Shown: positions 26,759-35,080, numbered from the stretch's first letter. The stretch: 37,967 nucleotides of DNA from Planctomycetota bacterium (GCA_029259655.1 JAJDET010000175.1:1-37967); one strand, 5' to 3'. Made by a program: numbers and translations. The notes: a model not told the origin generated them from the letters alone.

Positions 26759-27790
26759 GTGTTTCTCCCCCGTCTCCATTCTGTCTGTCTGCTCGTCGGA
26801 GCGGTGGCCTGTACAGGCGACACCGAGCCGGCTCCGCTCACCGCGGACGGCTTGCTCACCTCGTACGCCGCGGTCGCAGCGGAGCCCGCGGACGACTGGC
26901 CCGGCATCAACCGATGGATGGACCAGACCGGGGAGCTGAGGAAGCTCGAGGACGGCCTCCTCCCGCAACTCACCGACACGCCGGACGACCCGCTGCTCCT
27001 CGCGGAGCTCGGTCGCATCTACACGGATGCCGGTGCCCACGGGCGAGCCATGTGGTTCCTGACGCGTGCTCTCCAGGGAAACGCGGAGCACGCGACGAGC
27101 TGGGTCTACCTCGGAGCCAGCGTCGGCCGCATGGGCGACCTCGAGGAGGCGCTCGTTCTCTACGAGCGCGCCATGGACCTCGACCGAGACCTGACCGCGG
27201 CGTTCGTCCAGAGCGCTCTCACCTACGAGCGGCTGGGCGAGCTGGCGAGGGCGCGCACCGTCTACGAGGAGTCCATCGAGCGGAACCCGCGCCACCTGGA
27301 GGCGCGTCTCGGGCTGGCGCGGCTCCTGGAGGCGGACGGCGAGCTCGAAGCCGCCCGCGTGCAGCTCGAGCGTGCGCTCGACGTCGAGAGCGACTCTCCG
27401 ACCGCGCTCTTCCGGCTCGCGCGCATTCTGGCCGAGCTCGGTCGGGACGAGGAGGCGGCCGAGGTCGCCCGAGCGCACGAGCGGGCAGCGATCCTCGAGG
27501 ACCTCCGCATGCGTCGCTACCTCCCGACGTCCACGCGGATCATGCAGCAGGACTCGGTGCCGCGCATCCACAAGCTGCTCGCCCTGGCGGAGTTCTTCCT
27601 CGGGAACGGACGAGTCGAGGACGCCAGGCTGGAGCTGGTCGAGGCGCGAGAGATCGCTCGATCGGACCGGGAGCGTGTGGCCGTCCTGGCGGGACTGTTG
27701 CGGTGTGCGCGGGCCAATGCGGGCGAGTCGGCCGAGCTCACGAGCGCGCTCGCCGAGATCGCTCCCGATCACCCGCTCCTCTCCGAATGA
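26759..27790 (+). CDS. TPR-repeat lipoprotein
   Basis: A 343-residue protein. The GTG start gives a short signal (MFLPRLHSVCLLVGAVAC) ending in a lipobox, with the predicted lipidated Cys at residue 18. Tetratricopeptide repeats run from about residue 75 to 330, with typical lines such as TSWVYLGASVGRMGDLEEALVLYERAMDLD, FVQSALTYERLGELARARTVYEESIERNP and ALFRLARILAELGRDEEAAEVARAHE. TPRs bind other proteins; the gene overlaps the FG-GAP/ASPIC-UnbV lipoprotein gene by 4 nt (ATGA), so that protein is the natural candidate partner. TPR plus ASPIC/UnbV pairs are common in Planctomycetota and Acidobacteriota, with no settled function that I know of. Confidence 0.88.
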   Translation: MFLPRLHSVCLLVGAVACTGDTEPAPLTADGLLTSYAAVAAEPADDWPGINRWMDQTGELRKLEDGLLPQLTDTPDDPLLLAELGRIYTDAGAHGRAMWFLTRALQGNAEHATSWVYLGASVGRMGDLEEALVLYERAMDLDRDLTAAFVQSALTYERLGELARARTVYEESIERNPRHLEARLGLARLLEADGELEAARVQLERALDVESDSPTALFRLARILAELGRDEEAAEVARAHERAAILEDLRMRRYLPTSTRIMQQDSVPRIHKLLALAEFFLGNGRVEDARLELVEAREIARSDRERVAVLAGLLRCARANAGESAELTSALAEIAPDHPLLSE

Positions 27791-29445
27791 GGTGGACGCG
27801 ATGGCTCGCCGTGCTGCCGGCCGTGCTCGTCACGGCGGCCTGTGGGGAGTCGGGCCCTCGCCCCCTCCTCTCCGAGAGAACGGCGCAGAGCGGCCTCGAC
27901 TTCCGCCACGTGCACGGCGGCGCCGGAAAGCGGGAGCTCCCCGAGACGATGGGTGGCGGCGTGGCTCTGCTCGACGTCGAGGGCGACGGTGATCTCGACG
28001 TCTACCTCGCCCAGTCGGGTCCTGTTCGCCGGCCGGACCGGAGCGAGTCGCGGAGGGGATCGCGCAACGCGCTCTACGAGAACGACGGGTCCGGAGGCTT
28101 CACGGCGGTGAAGGGAGCGCACGGGGCCGGCGACCCCGGCTACGGCCAGGGCGTCTCGGCCGCCGACTACGACGGGGACGGCCGCGACGACCTGCTCTCG
28201 CTCAACTGGGGTCCCAACAGGCTCTACCGTAACGTCGGCGACAAGTTCGTCGACACGACCGCCGAGGTCGGTCTCCACGCGGTCGACGACTGGAGCGTCT
28301 CCGCTGCGTTCTTCGACGCCGAAGGTGACGGCGACCTCGACCTGTACGTCGTGAACTACCTCGTCTCCCCGCCCGCCGTGTGGGCGAAGATGGGGAGACC
28401 TGACGGCTGGGACGGATACCCGCACCCCGACCTCTTCGCGGGCGTCTCCGACCGGCTGTACGAGAACGACGAAGGGAAGTTCATCGATCGCACGATCGAT
28501 GCCGGCGTGTACAAGGCATCGGGGAAAGGCCTGGGCGTCGTCCCCACGGACCTCGAGCTCGACGGGTGGGTCGACCTGTACGTCGCGAACGACTCCGTCC
28601 CGAACTTCCTCTTCCGGAACAATGGAGACTTCACTTTCGAGGAGATCGGCTTGCTCGCTGGAGTCGCGTACAACGGGGACGGGCTCTCCGAGGCGGGGAT
28701 GGGCGTGGACACTGCGGACGTCGACGAGGACGGCGACTTCGACCTGTTCGTGACGAACCTCGACTCCGAGACGAACACGCTGTACGTGAACCGCGGTGGC
28801 CGTTTCGCGGACGGAACCGCCCGCTTCGGGCTCGCCGAACCGTCCAAGAACTACGTCGGGTTCGGCTCGCTCTTCGCCGACCTCGACCGCGACGGCGACG
28901 CGGACCTGCTCGTCGTCAACGGTCACGTGCTGGACAACGCGCCGGAGCTCTCGGACATCTACAGCTACGCGCAGGAGAACATCGTCTTCCTCAAGGGAGA
29001 CGGCGGAACCTTCGAGCTCGCGACGAGCGAGGTCTCGGGGGTCGCACCGGGGATACAGACGGTCTCGCGCGGGAGCGCATCGGGCGACCTCGACGGCGAC
29101 GGCGACCTCGACTTCGTCATCGCGAACAACAACGCGCCGCTCCAGGTGTTCTTCGGCACGCCTCCTGACGGGGACTGGCTCCTCCTGTCGCTCGAAGGAC
29201 CTGCGGGCAACTCGCACGGGCTCGGAGCCTCCGTTTGGCTCGACTTCGAGGACGGCCGGCGACTGCTCTTCCGGGCGGAGAGCTCGCGGTCCTACGCCAG
29301 CTCCAGTCAGCCGGTGATCGCGACGGGGCTCCCCTCGCGTGTCGTCGGCGTCGAGGTCATGTGGCCCGGCGGCGTTCGCGAGACGTGGACCGGCCTCGAG
29401 GACTTCACGGGCGTCCAGAACCTGGTCGCAACCCGATCGCCGTGA
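27787..29445 (+). CDS. FG-GAP/VCBS beta-propeller lipoprotein with ASPIC/UnbV domain
   Basis: A 552-residue lipoprotein. The start overlaps the upstream stop and gives MRWTRWLAVLPAVLVTAAC, with the lipobox Cys at residue 19. At least seven FG-GAP/VCBS blades follow, each with a calcium-loop-like Asp motif: DVEGDGDLDVYLA, DYDGDGRDDLLSL, DAEGDGDLDLYVV, DLELDGWVDLYVA, DVDEDGDFDLFVT, DLDRDGDADLLVV and DLDGDGDLDFVIA. From about residue 473 (NSHGLGASVWLDFEDGRRLLFRAESS to VEVMWPGGVRETW) is a complete ASPIC/UnbV domain. The protein should fold as a calcium-binding propeller on the outer surface or in the periplasm and act in adhesion or carbohydrate binding; that role is inferred from related propellers. 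It forms an operon with the TPR lipoprotein and the MFS gene. Confidence 0.93.
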   Translation: MRWTRWLAVLPAVLVTAACGESGPRPLLSERTAQSGLDFRHVHGGAGKRELPETMGGGVALLDVEGDGDLDVYLAQSGPVRRPDRSESRRGSRNALYENDGSGGFTAVKGAHGAGDPGYGQGVSAADYDGDGRDDLLSLNWGPNRLYRNVGDKFVDTTAEVGLHAVDDWSVSAAFFDAEGDGDLDLYVVNYLVSPPAVWAKMGRPDGWDGYPHPDLFAGVSDRLYENDEGKFIDRTIDAGVYKASGKGLGVVPTDLELDGWVDLYVANDSVPNFLFRNNGDFTFEEIGLLAGVAYNGDGLSEAGMGVDTADVDEDGDFDLFVTNLDSETNTLYVNRGGRFADGTARFGLAEPSKNYVGFGSLFADLDRDGDADLLVVNGHVLDNAPELSDIYSYAQENIVFLKGDGGTFELATSEVSGVAPGIQTVSRGSASGDLDGDGDLDFVIANNNAPLQVFFGTPPDGDWLLLSLEGPAGNSHGLGASVWLDFEDGRRLLFRAESSRSYASSSQPVIATGLPSRVVGVEVMWPGGVRETWTGLEDFTGVQNLVATRSP

Positions 29446-29449
29446 TCGT

Positions 29450-30694
29450 GTGATCGGCGTCCTTCGCAGGAACCCGGAGTTCAAGCGGCTCTGGCTGGCT
29501 CAGATCGTGAGCTACGGCGGCGATTGGCTCTCCCACATCGCCGTCCTGAGCTTGATCGGCAGGCTCTCCGGGGGAGAGGCCGCGTTCGGCGTCGGCGTTC
29601 TGTACGCGGCCGAGCTCGCGCTGCGCTTCCTCCCGGTCACCGTGCTCGGTCCGCTCGCCGGGCCGGTCGCGGACCGCGTCCCGCGGCGCTTCATGATGAT
29701 CACGGCGGATGTCGTGCGCGCCGTCGTCGTCCTGGCGTTGCTCTTCGTCCGCGACGCGGACGACCTCCCGCTCCTGTACGCGCTCATCGCGGCTCAGATG
29801 GGGACGGGGATCTTCTTCGAGTCGGCGCGCTCGGGAGCGATGCCGAACACGGTGGACCGCGCAGACTTGCACGAGGCCTACGCGCTCACCGCGGCGAGCT
29901 GGAGCATCATGCTGGCCGTCGGCGCCCTCGTCGGCGGTGTACTGGTCGAGGCGATCGGCACGAACGGAGTGTTCGTGGCCGACGCGGCGACGTACTTGCT
30001 CAGCGCGGCTCTGATCGTCGGCCTGCGGCTGCCGCCCGTGCCCGTGCAGGAGCAGCCCTTCCGCTGGATCGAGATCCTGACACTGGCGGACATGCGGCGC
30101 GGTCTCGCGCACGTCCGCGAGCTGGGACTCCTCCACGCCGTCCTCGCGAAGACGTTCTGGGGACCGGTCGGCGGCTTCCTCGTGGTGATCGCGGTTGCGG
30201 CCAACGACCGTTTCGGCGACGGAGGCGAGTCGGCGGCGTTCGCGCTCGGCGTCTTCTACGCGGCGCGTGGCGTCGGTACGGGGCTCGGTCCGGTCCTGGG
30301 CCGCAAGCTCTTCGGGAGCGGCGACGCCGGCCTGCGGACGCAGATCTCGCTCGGCTTCGCAGTCGCGTCGGTCGGCTATGCCGCCTTCGCCTTCACCGAC
30401 CACATCGTCCCTGCTGCCGCCTGCGTCGCGTTCGCGCACATGGGAGGGAGCTCGATCTGGATCGCGTCGACGACCCTCTGGCAGAAGCACGTGGACGACG
30501 CCTTTCGCGGCCGCATCTTCGCCTTCGAGTTCCTCGTGATGACGTTCTCGTTCTCGACGCTCGGCCTCCTGACGGGATGGCTCTACGACTTCACGCTCGA
30601 CGTTCCCGTCACGACCTGGGCCGTGTGCGGAGCGGTCGTGGTCCTGGGCGGGAGCTGGCACCTGATCGCGGCGCGCGCAGGCCCGCACGGTTGA
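29450..30694 (+). CDS. MFS transporter (EntS/MFS_3-like)
   Basis: A 414-residue integral membrane protein of the major facilitator superfamily. It opens MIGVLRRNPEFKRLWLAQIVSYGGDWLSHIAVLSLIG, the usual start of the MFS_3/enterobactin-exporter-like group, and shows about twelve hydrophobic spans. The loop 2-3 motif appears as GPLAGPVADRVPRRFMM (a variant of GxxxDRxGRR). The GTG at 29450, 4 nt after the preceding stop, was chosen; upstream codons belong to the ASPIC/UnbV gene in another frame. The substrate is unknown; export of a small molecule is typical of the group. Its operon position suggests co-expression with the two surface lipoproteins. Confidence 0.9.
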   Translation: MIGVLRRNPEFKRLWLAQIVSYGGDWLSHIAVLSLIGRLSGGEAAFGVGVLYAAELALRFLPVTVLGPLAGPVADRVPRRFMMITADVVRAVVVLALLFVRDADDLPLLYALIAAQMGTGIFFESARSGAMPNTVDRADLHEAYALTAASWSIMLAVGALVGGVLVEAIGTNGVFVADAATYLLSAALIVGLRLPPVPVQEQPFRWIEILTLADMRRGLAHVRELGLLHAVLAKTFWGPVGGFLVVIAVAANDRFGDGGESAAFALGVFYAARGVGTGLGPVLGRKLFGSGDAGLRTQISLGFAVASVGYAAFAFTDHIVPAAACVAFAHMGGSSIWIASTTLWQKHVDDAFRGRIFAFEFLVMTFSFSTLGLLTGWLYDFTLDVPVTTWAVCGAVVVLGGSWHLIAARAGPHG

Positions 30695-30736
30695 GTCCGG
30701 CTTGCTTGCGTGCGAGCACGCTGAAGACCGGACCGG
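30695..30736. terminator. Bidirectional terminator-like hairpin between convergent genes
   Basis: In the 42-base gap between the MFS gene (+) and the sigma-fusion gene (-), GTCCGG (30695-30700) pairs with CCGGAC (30728-30733). Inside it, GCGTG (30708-30712) pairs with CACGC (30717-30721) around CGAG. A nested, GC-rich structure in such a short convergent gap is likely a two-way terminator, though there is no T-run on either side. Confidence 0.5.
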
Positions 30737-33343
30737 CTAGAGACGCACCCGGTTCAGGATTCCCGGGAGCAAGTCCACCGAGGCGGTGTCGACGACCTCC
30801 CCGAAGAGAATGAGCTCCACCGTTCGCGCCCGCGCGCTGACGGAGACCACCGGTGAGCGTCCTCCGAGGATCTCCATCGAGCTGGACGAGCTGTGCGAGT
30901 TCTCGCTGAGCTCGTGGATGCTCAGCCGTTCTCCATCCGCATCCCGCACCACGAAGCCGTCCGCGTAGGAAGGATCGTCGAGCTCCACCTGGAGGTGGCA
31001 TCGCACCTCCACGACGAGCTGGAGGTCCTCCGGGCTCTGCTCGCCCTCGTTCACGTCGTAGACCTCGGGAACGATGTCGTCCGAGAGCAGGACGAGCCGC
31101 ATCCCCGTCGTGGGGACGCGCACGAGCTCGAAGCGACCCTCGGCGTCGGTGAGCACGGTCTCGCGGTGCTCGAGCATCGTGACGCTCACCTCGCCGCCGA
31201 ACACACGCGAGCTGACGGAGAAAGGATCCCGCCGCAGCGTCACCTGCACACCGGCGACCGGGTTTCCCCGATCGTCCCGGACGTTCCCCGCCACCTTCGC
31301 GTAGACGTCCGGTGCGGGAATCTCGACCACGGCATCGAGGGTTCCGGCGGGGATGGGATCCGAGACGTGGAGCTGCAGGGTGTCCTTGTCCAGGACCTGG
31401 ATCCGGTAGTCCCGATCCGCGAGCCCGCGGAACTCGAAGGCTCCGTCGCCCTCCGATAGCTTCCAGTTCCAGAACGCCGTCGACGGAGAGCCGCTTTGGT
31501 TGAAGCTCCAGTTGGAGTCGCCGTCTTCGGGCGGGAGTCGCAGACCCGACTCGATCGCCTCCGGCGGCACCTCGGCCCCGGCGGCCAGACTCTCCCACGG
31601 CGTCGGCATCATCCCGATCAACCCGAACGGGGTCGAGTCGGCCAGCCACAGCTTGAGCGAGCCGCGCGACTCTCCCTCCGGATCGACCACGCGCCCGCGG
31701 ATCACGAGCGGCGGACCTCCGAGGACGAGCTCGACGAAGTCCGGCCAGCCGGCGTTGCCGGCGTCGGGCGCGTACGGTCGCTCGAGGATCGCGGGGAGGT
31801 GACCCTCCTTGACGGCTGCGAGGGCTTCCGCCGTGACGGCCCGCGCCAGATCGATGTGGAACAGGCCCTGCTCGTCGCTGAGCACGGAGAAGAGCCCCGT
31901 GGCCACGCGCGCCTCGGGAACCGGATCACCGTTCGCATCGAGGACGCGCCCACTGAGCGCACCGCGAGTCGGCGTCGCGGGTCTCTTCAACACGAAGTAC
32001 AGGTGCTCGTCGGTCGTGCCGGGAGACGCGAGGGCCTCGGGCGCGTAGCCGTCGCGAACCGCCCGCAGCCGGCCGCCCGTGATTCCCGGGACGCTCGAGA
32101 GCGCGAACTTCCCGTGCTCGTCGGTCCGCACGCTCCAGGACTTGCTGTGCGTCGAGTCGAGGATCTCGCCGAACCGCACGTCGAAGTCGTCGGGGAGCTG
32201 GAGTCCGACCTTGGCTCCCTGGAGCGGACTGCCACGCTCGTCGACGACCTCGCCCGCCAGGTCGATCGACGGTGCGATGACCACGATCGGCTCGAACGTC
32301 GAGGGAACGCGGTGCACGCCTTCGCGAACCGTCACCCACTGCGGGTCGTTCGCGACGATGCGACCCGTGGACCGTTCGGTCACCACCTCGAAGAGCCCGC
32401 CCCGACCGCTCGGCACGGGAGGCTCGCCTTCCAGCGCGACGGCGACTCCCGCAACGGGTCGTGCCACTGCATCGAGCACGCGGCCGCGCACGGTCCGCAG
32501 CGATGCCGCCGGCGCAGAAGACGATGCGTTCGCGACCGGCAAGACGATCTCGGGCACGACCTCGCGGCGGCCCTCGCCCGGACCTCCCCGCGCAGGCGCC
32601 GGCTCCGGAAGCCCGATGGGCTCGTCGGTCTCGGGGCCCGCGACGGGGGCGGGTGCCCGCTCGAGCGCCGGTTCCGTCTCGCCCCGGAACGACGCGACGG
32701 TCGCGAAGGCTCCGATCAGGACGGCGGCGGCGGCGAGGACGATCTTTGCGTTCATGAGAAGAGCTCCGAGGGTCAGGACGGGCGATTCCCCTGCCTTCGC
32801 GCCGCCGGTCGAGAGCGGCACCAGGGACAGCACCCACGAGCGGCGGTCGCCCTCGTGCTCGACGTCGAGCTCCTCGCGCAGCTTCGCGAGTGCACGCTTC
32901 AGCCTCGAGTGGACGGTGGCGACGGGAACGTCGAGCCTCCGTGACATCTCCCTCGGCGGGAGATCCTCGAAGTAGCGCAGGAGCAAGGTCGAGCGGTGGG
33001 GCTCGTCGAGGTCGAGGACGACTCCGACCAGGCGGCGCTGGACGGCGACCTTCTCGACGAGACCGGCCGTGGGTATCAGGGCCTCGCTCCGTGCGCTCGC
33101 TTCCTCGCGCGAGCGCCGCCGGCCCTCTCCTCGAACGCGCTGGCGGACGAGGTTCCTCACGACGCTGGCGAACCAGGCGCGAGGTCGTACGGGCTCGTGC
33201 GGCGGACGCTCGAGCGCTACGACGCACGCGTCCTGGACCAGCTCCTCGGCCACGCTCTCGTCGGAGACGAGGTGTCGCGCGAGCTGGCGGATCCAGGCGA
33301 CGTTGCTCAGGAGGACTTCAGCGGTCACGGGCGTGCCCTGCAT
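30737..33343 (-). CDS. ECF sigma factor fused to a membrane anchor and extracytoplasmic carboxypeptidase-regulatory-like modules
   Basis: One continuous frame of 868 residues. Residues 9-70 are sigma70 region 2 (SNVAWIRQLARHLVSDESVAEELVQDACVVAL, RPRAWFASVVRNLVRQRVRG). Residues 105-158 are region 4 with its helix-turn-helix (LDEPHRSTLLLRYFEDLPPREMSRRLDVPVATVHSRLKRALAKL). A membrane span sits at about 199-219 (AKIVLAAAAVLIGAFATVASF), then a Pro/Glu-rich linker. About five carboxypeptidase-regulatory/Cna-B-like beta modules follow, each marked by GxVxDxxGxPVxGAxV and TDExGxF patterns (about 284, 350, 440, 555 and 695). The expected layout is sigma domain inside and beta modules outside, so the sigma factor would be tethered unless cleaved. 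An in-frame ATG at 32755 (M197) has a GGAG 8 nt upstream. The start is the ATG at 33343, 63 nt after the oxygenase gene. Confidence 0.88.
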   Translation of the reverse strand: MQGTPVTAEVLLSNVAWIRQLARHLVSDESVAEELVQDACVVALERPPHEPVRPRAWFASVVRNLVRQRVRGEGRRRSREEASARSEALIPTAGLVEKVAVQRRLVGVVLDLDEPHRSTLLLRYFEDLPPREMSRRLDVPVATVHSRLKRALAKLREELDVEHEGDRRSWVLSLVPLSTGGAKAGESPVLTLGALLMNAKIVLAAAAVLIGAFATVASFRGETEPALERAPAPVAGPETDEPIGLPEPAPARGGPGEGRREVVPEIVLPVANASSSAPAASLRTVRGRVLDAVARPVAGVAVALEGEPPVPSGRGGLFEVVTERSTGRIVANDPQWVTVREGVHRVPSTFEPIVVIAPSIDLAGEVVDERGSPLQGAKVGLQLPDDFDVRFGEILDSTHSKSWSVRTDEHGKFALSSVPGITGGRLRAVRDGYAPEALASPGTTDEHLYFVLKRPATPTRGALSGRVLDANGDPVPEARVATGLFSVLSDEQGLFHIDLARAVTAEALAAVKEGHLPAILERPYAPDAGNAGWPDFVELVLGGPPLVIRGRVVDPEGESRGSLKLWLADSTPFGLIGMMPTPWESLAAGAEVPPEAIESGLRLPPEDGDSNWSFNQSGSPSTAFWNWKLSEGDGAFEFRGLADRDYRIQVLDKDTLQLHVSDPIPAGTLDAVVEIPAPDVYAKVAGNVRDDRGNPVAGVQVTLRRDPFSVSSRVFGGEVSVTMLEHRETVLTDAEGRFELVRVPTTGMRLVLLSDDIVPEVYDVNEGEQSPEDLQLVVEVRCHLQVELDDPSYADGFVVRDADGERLSIHELSENSHSSSSSMEILGGRSPVVSVSARARTVELILFGEVVDTASVDLLPGILNRVRL

Positions 33344-33406
33344 GGTTGCACGTCCGGATGCCGCGTGCGGGCGGCATGGGGCACGAATCCGGCAGAAACG
33401 CCGGGA

Positions 33407-34588
33407 TCAGTCCGCGTCGCCCTCGGGAGAGATGTCGAGGGCCCGGATGAGGGTCGGCAGATCCCCGAGGTAGAGGAGCTCGTCCGGGCGCTTGGGAATT
33501 GTCACCGAGACCCCGCCGTCGCCGTGGAGCGCGACGATGAGCGGATCGTCGGGCCGTTCCTCCGACTGCGGGACGATGAACGCGAACGGAGTCAGCTCCT
33601 CCTCCGTGGAGCCGGCCTGATCGCGAGCGCGGGCGATACGGCCGTGGACCTCGGCTCGCGTCGCGGGGTCCAGCTGGTGGAAGTCGAAGAACTCCACGCG
33701 CAGCCACTCGCTGTCCCAGGCCTCCGGCACGCCCGCGGGGAAGTCCTCCTGGGGCACCGTGATGTGTCTTCCTGCGAGACGGGTGCGCAGATCGCGCGAT
33801 CGATCCTGGATCTCGCGCTGGAAGACGAAGTCCTCGTCGGACGTCGGGATCCAGCGGACGGCGATCTGCCGCTCCTTGTTCTTCCCGACCGCTTCGTCCA
33901 CGAGCGTGTAGTAGTAGATCGCGAGGCTGTTTCGGCGCCGTCCTTCGGGGCACGCGAGCGGCTCGGGATGGCCGTGGAACGAGCGCGGACCCGTGTGGAA
34001 GAGGCACATGCGGTTCGCGACGGGCAAGACCCTCGTGTGAGGCTTCCGGTCGGCGGTTCGGAGCTCGAGGTGTCCCCCGTACTCCTCTTTCCAGTCCGGG
34101 TTGACGAACAGGATCAGGTTCAGGACCTGGTTGAGCCGCCGGTCCTTGAACGGATGCCGGTCGAGGTCCGTGTGGATCATCAATCGCCCGCCGCGTCCGG
34201 TCGAGTGCAGCCCGCACTCGTGGTAGCTCGGATCGGGGATCAAGCGCTCGAACCCGGTCAGCTTCTCCAGGAAGCGCAGGAAGACGCTCGAGTTGAGCTG
34301 CCCCATGAAGTGGCGCAGGAGCGGGGGGAAGAGCTCTTCGTTCGACTGTCCGATCTTGTCGAGCTTCGTGTTCTGCCGGCCGGCAGTCATGCCGGGCCCG
34401 TACTGCTTCCACTCGATGTCGTCGACGTCGGGGAAGGCCTCCACGATCGGTCCGAGGACGTCGGGCGGCAGGAAGTCGTCGATCACGACGTGCTGGAAAG
34501 GCTCGGCGCCGATGAACCGTTCGCGGTTCGCGGCAGCGAGCGCCTCGAGGCGGTCGGAGTCGAAGAAGAAGTACGGGGATTGGCTCAT
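33407..34588 (-). CDS. 2-oxoglutarate/Fe(II)-dependent oxygenase (prolyl-4-hydroxylase-like)
   Basis: A 393-residue cytoplasmic protein. The jelly-roll oxygenase domain spans about residues 30-230. The iron triad is visible: H139-T-D141 (in RLMIHTDLDRHP) and a distal histidine at about 205 (FHTGPRSFHGHPEPL). The basic residue for 2-oxoglutarate is probably R219, in GRRRNSLAIYYYT. Residues 240-393 are an extra C-terminal region of unknown fold. The family hydroxylates protein or small-molecule substrates; the substrate is not evident. On the minus strand it precedes the sigma-fusion gene by 63 nt and likely shares its transcript. TACAAT (34645-34640) is a candidate -10 box upstream. Confidence 0.85.
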   Translation of the reverse strand: MSQSPYFFFDSDRLEALAAANRERFIGAEPFQHVVIDDFLPPDVLGPIVEAFPDVDDIEWKQYGPGMTAGRQNTKLDKIGQSNEELFPPLLRHFMGQLNSSVFLRFLEKLTGFERLIPDPSYHECGLHSTGRGGRLMIHTDLDRHPFKDRRLNQVLNLILFVNPDWKEEYGGHLELRTADRKPHTRVLPVANRMCLFHTGPRSFHGHPEPLACPEGRRRNSLAIYYYTLVDEAVGKNKERQIAVRWIPTSDEDFVFQREIQDRSRDLRTRLAGRHITVPQEDFPAGVPEAWDSEWLRVEFFDFHQLDPATRAEVHGRIARARDQAGSTEEELTPFAFIVPQSEERPDDPLIVALHGDGGVSVTIPKRPDELLYLGDLPTLIRALDISPEGDAD

Positions 34589-34639
34589 CGACGTCGCGGG
34601 CGAGTGTCCCGCGAGACGGGACGGGCCGTGGCGAACGGG

Positions 34640-34646
34640 ATTGTAG
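34640..34646 (-). promoter_or_regulatory. Candidate -10 box of the oxygenase/sigma-fusion unit
   Basis: On the minus strand CTACAATCCCG (34646-34636) contains TACAAT about 50 nt before the oxygenase ATG. The identical 11 bases occur at 26671-26661 before the STT3-like gene. No -35 match was found. Confidence 0.35.
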
Positions 34647-34670
34647 CTGGCGACCGTTTGGAGCGAACGA

Positions 34671-34904
34671 TCAGAGGAGGGAGTGTGTCCCGTCGCAGTA
34701 GGGCGGGTTCTTCGTCCGCTTGCAGCCGCACCAGGCGACCGTGCGTTTCTCCTCGAACTTCACCACCTCCGGAGAGATGTTGGTTCCGGCGTGAGATCCG
34801 TCGCAGTACGGCTGAGTCCCGCTCTTCCCGCAGCGGCACCACGCGTAGGTGCCCGGCTCGACATCGATGACGTAGGGGGACTTCTGGGGGCACTCGGGTT
34901 CCAT
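34671..34904 (-). CDS. Double CDGSH-type iron-sulfur protein
   Basis: A 77-residue protein with two CDGSH [2Fe-2S] motifs: C23-R-C25 with P32-Y-C34-D-G-S-H38, and C59-G-C61 with P68-Y-C70-D-G-T-H74. Each has the three-Cys, one-His ligand set. The ATG at 34904 gives MEPECPQKSPYVIDVEPGTYAW, the usual start of short bacterial tandem-CDGSH proteins; an upstream in-frame start would add 26 residues with no family resemblance. Such proteins are redox-active or carry labile clusters in iron or oxidative-stress handling. TATCAT on the minus strand at 34917-34912 would start transcription almost at the ATG, so a leaderless mRNA is possible. It is upstream of, and on the same strand as, the oxygenase gene. 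Confidence 0.94.
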   Translation of the reverse strand: MEPECPQKSPYVIDVEPGTYAWCRCGKSGTQPYCDGSHAGTNISPEVVKFEEKRTVAWCGCKRTKNPPYCDGTHSLL

Positions 34905-35080
34905 GCCGCAGATGATATTAGGACGAGCGCGAACGTGCAGGACCGACAGCCACACTCCCCCGGCCCGGTCTCGGGACGTCACGGTGCCGTTCGGGGGGGC
35001 GCCGGCCCGCGGGACCGGATCCCGTGTATCCTCTCGGCCGAAGCCGCCCGCGCCCCGTCTCCCCTGAACCCCTCGCTCCG
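34905..35080. promoter_or_regulatory. Divergent promoter region between the CDGSH and M16 peptidase genes
   Basis: No gene is seen in these 176 bases. On the minus strand TATCAT (34917-34912) and the overlapping TAATAT (34920-34915) are candidate -10 boxes for the CDGSH gene. On the plus strand TATCCTCTCGGCC (35027-35039) repeats exactly the element found before the gene at 16414 and lies 41 nt before the M16 ATG. A G7 run is present at 34993-34999. Confidence 0.4.

Noticed and set aside
35024..35080. GTG at 35024 as the start of the M16 peptidase
   Set aside because: The added 19 residues (MYPLGRSRPRPVSPEPLAP) do not look like a signal peptide and would overlap the likely -10 box; the ATG at 35081 opens a proper signal peptide.
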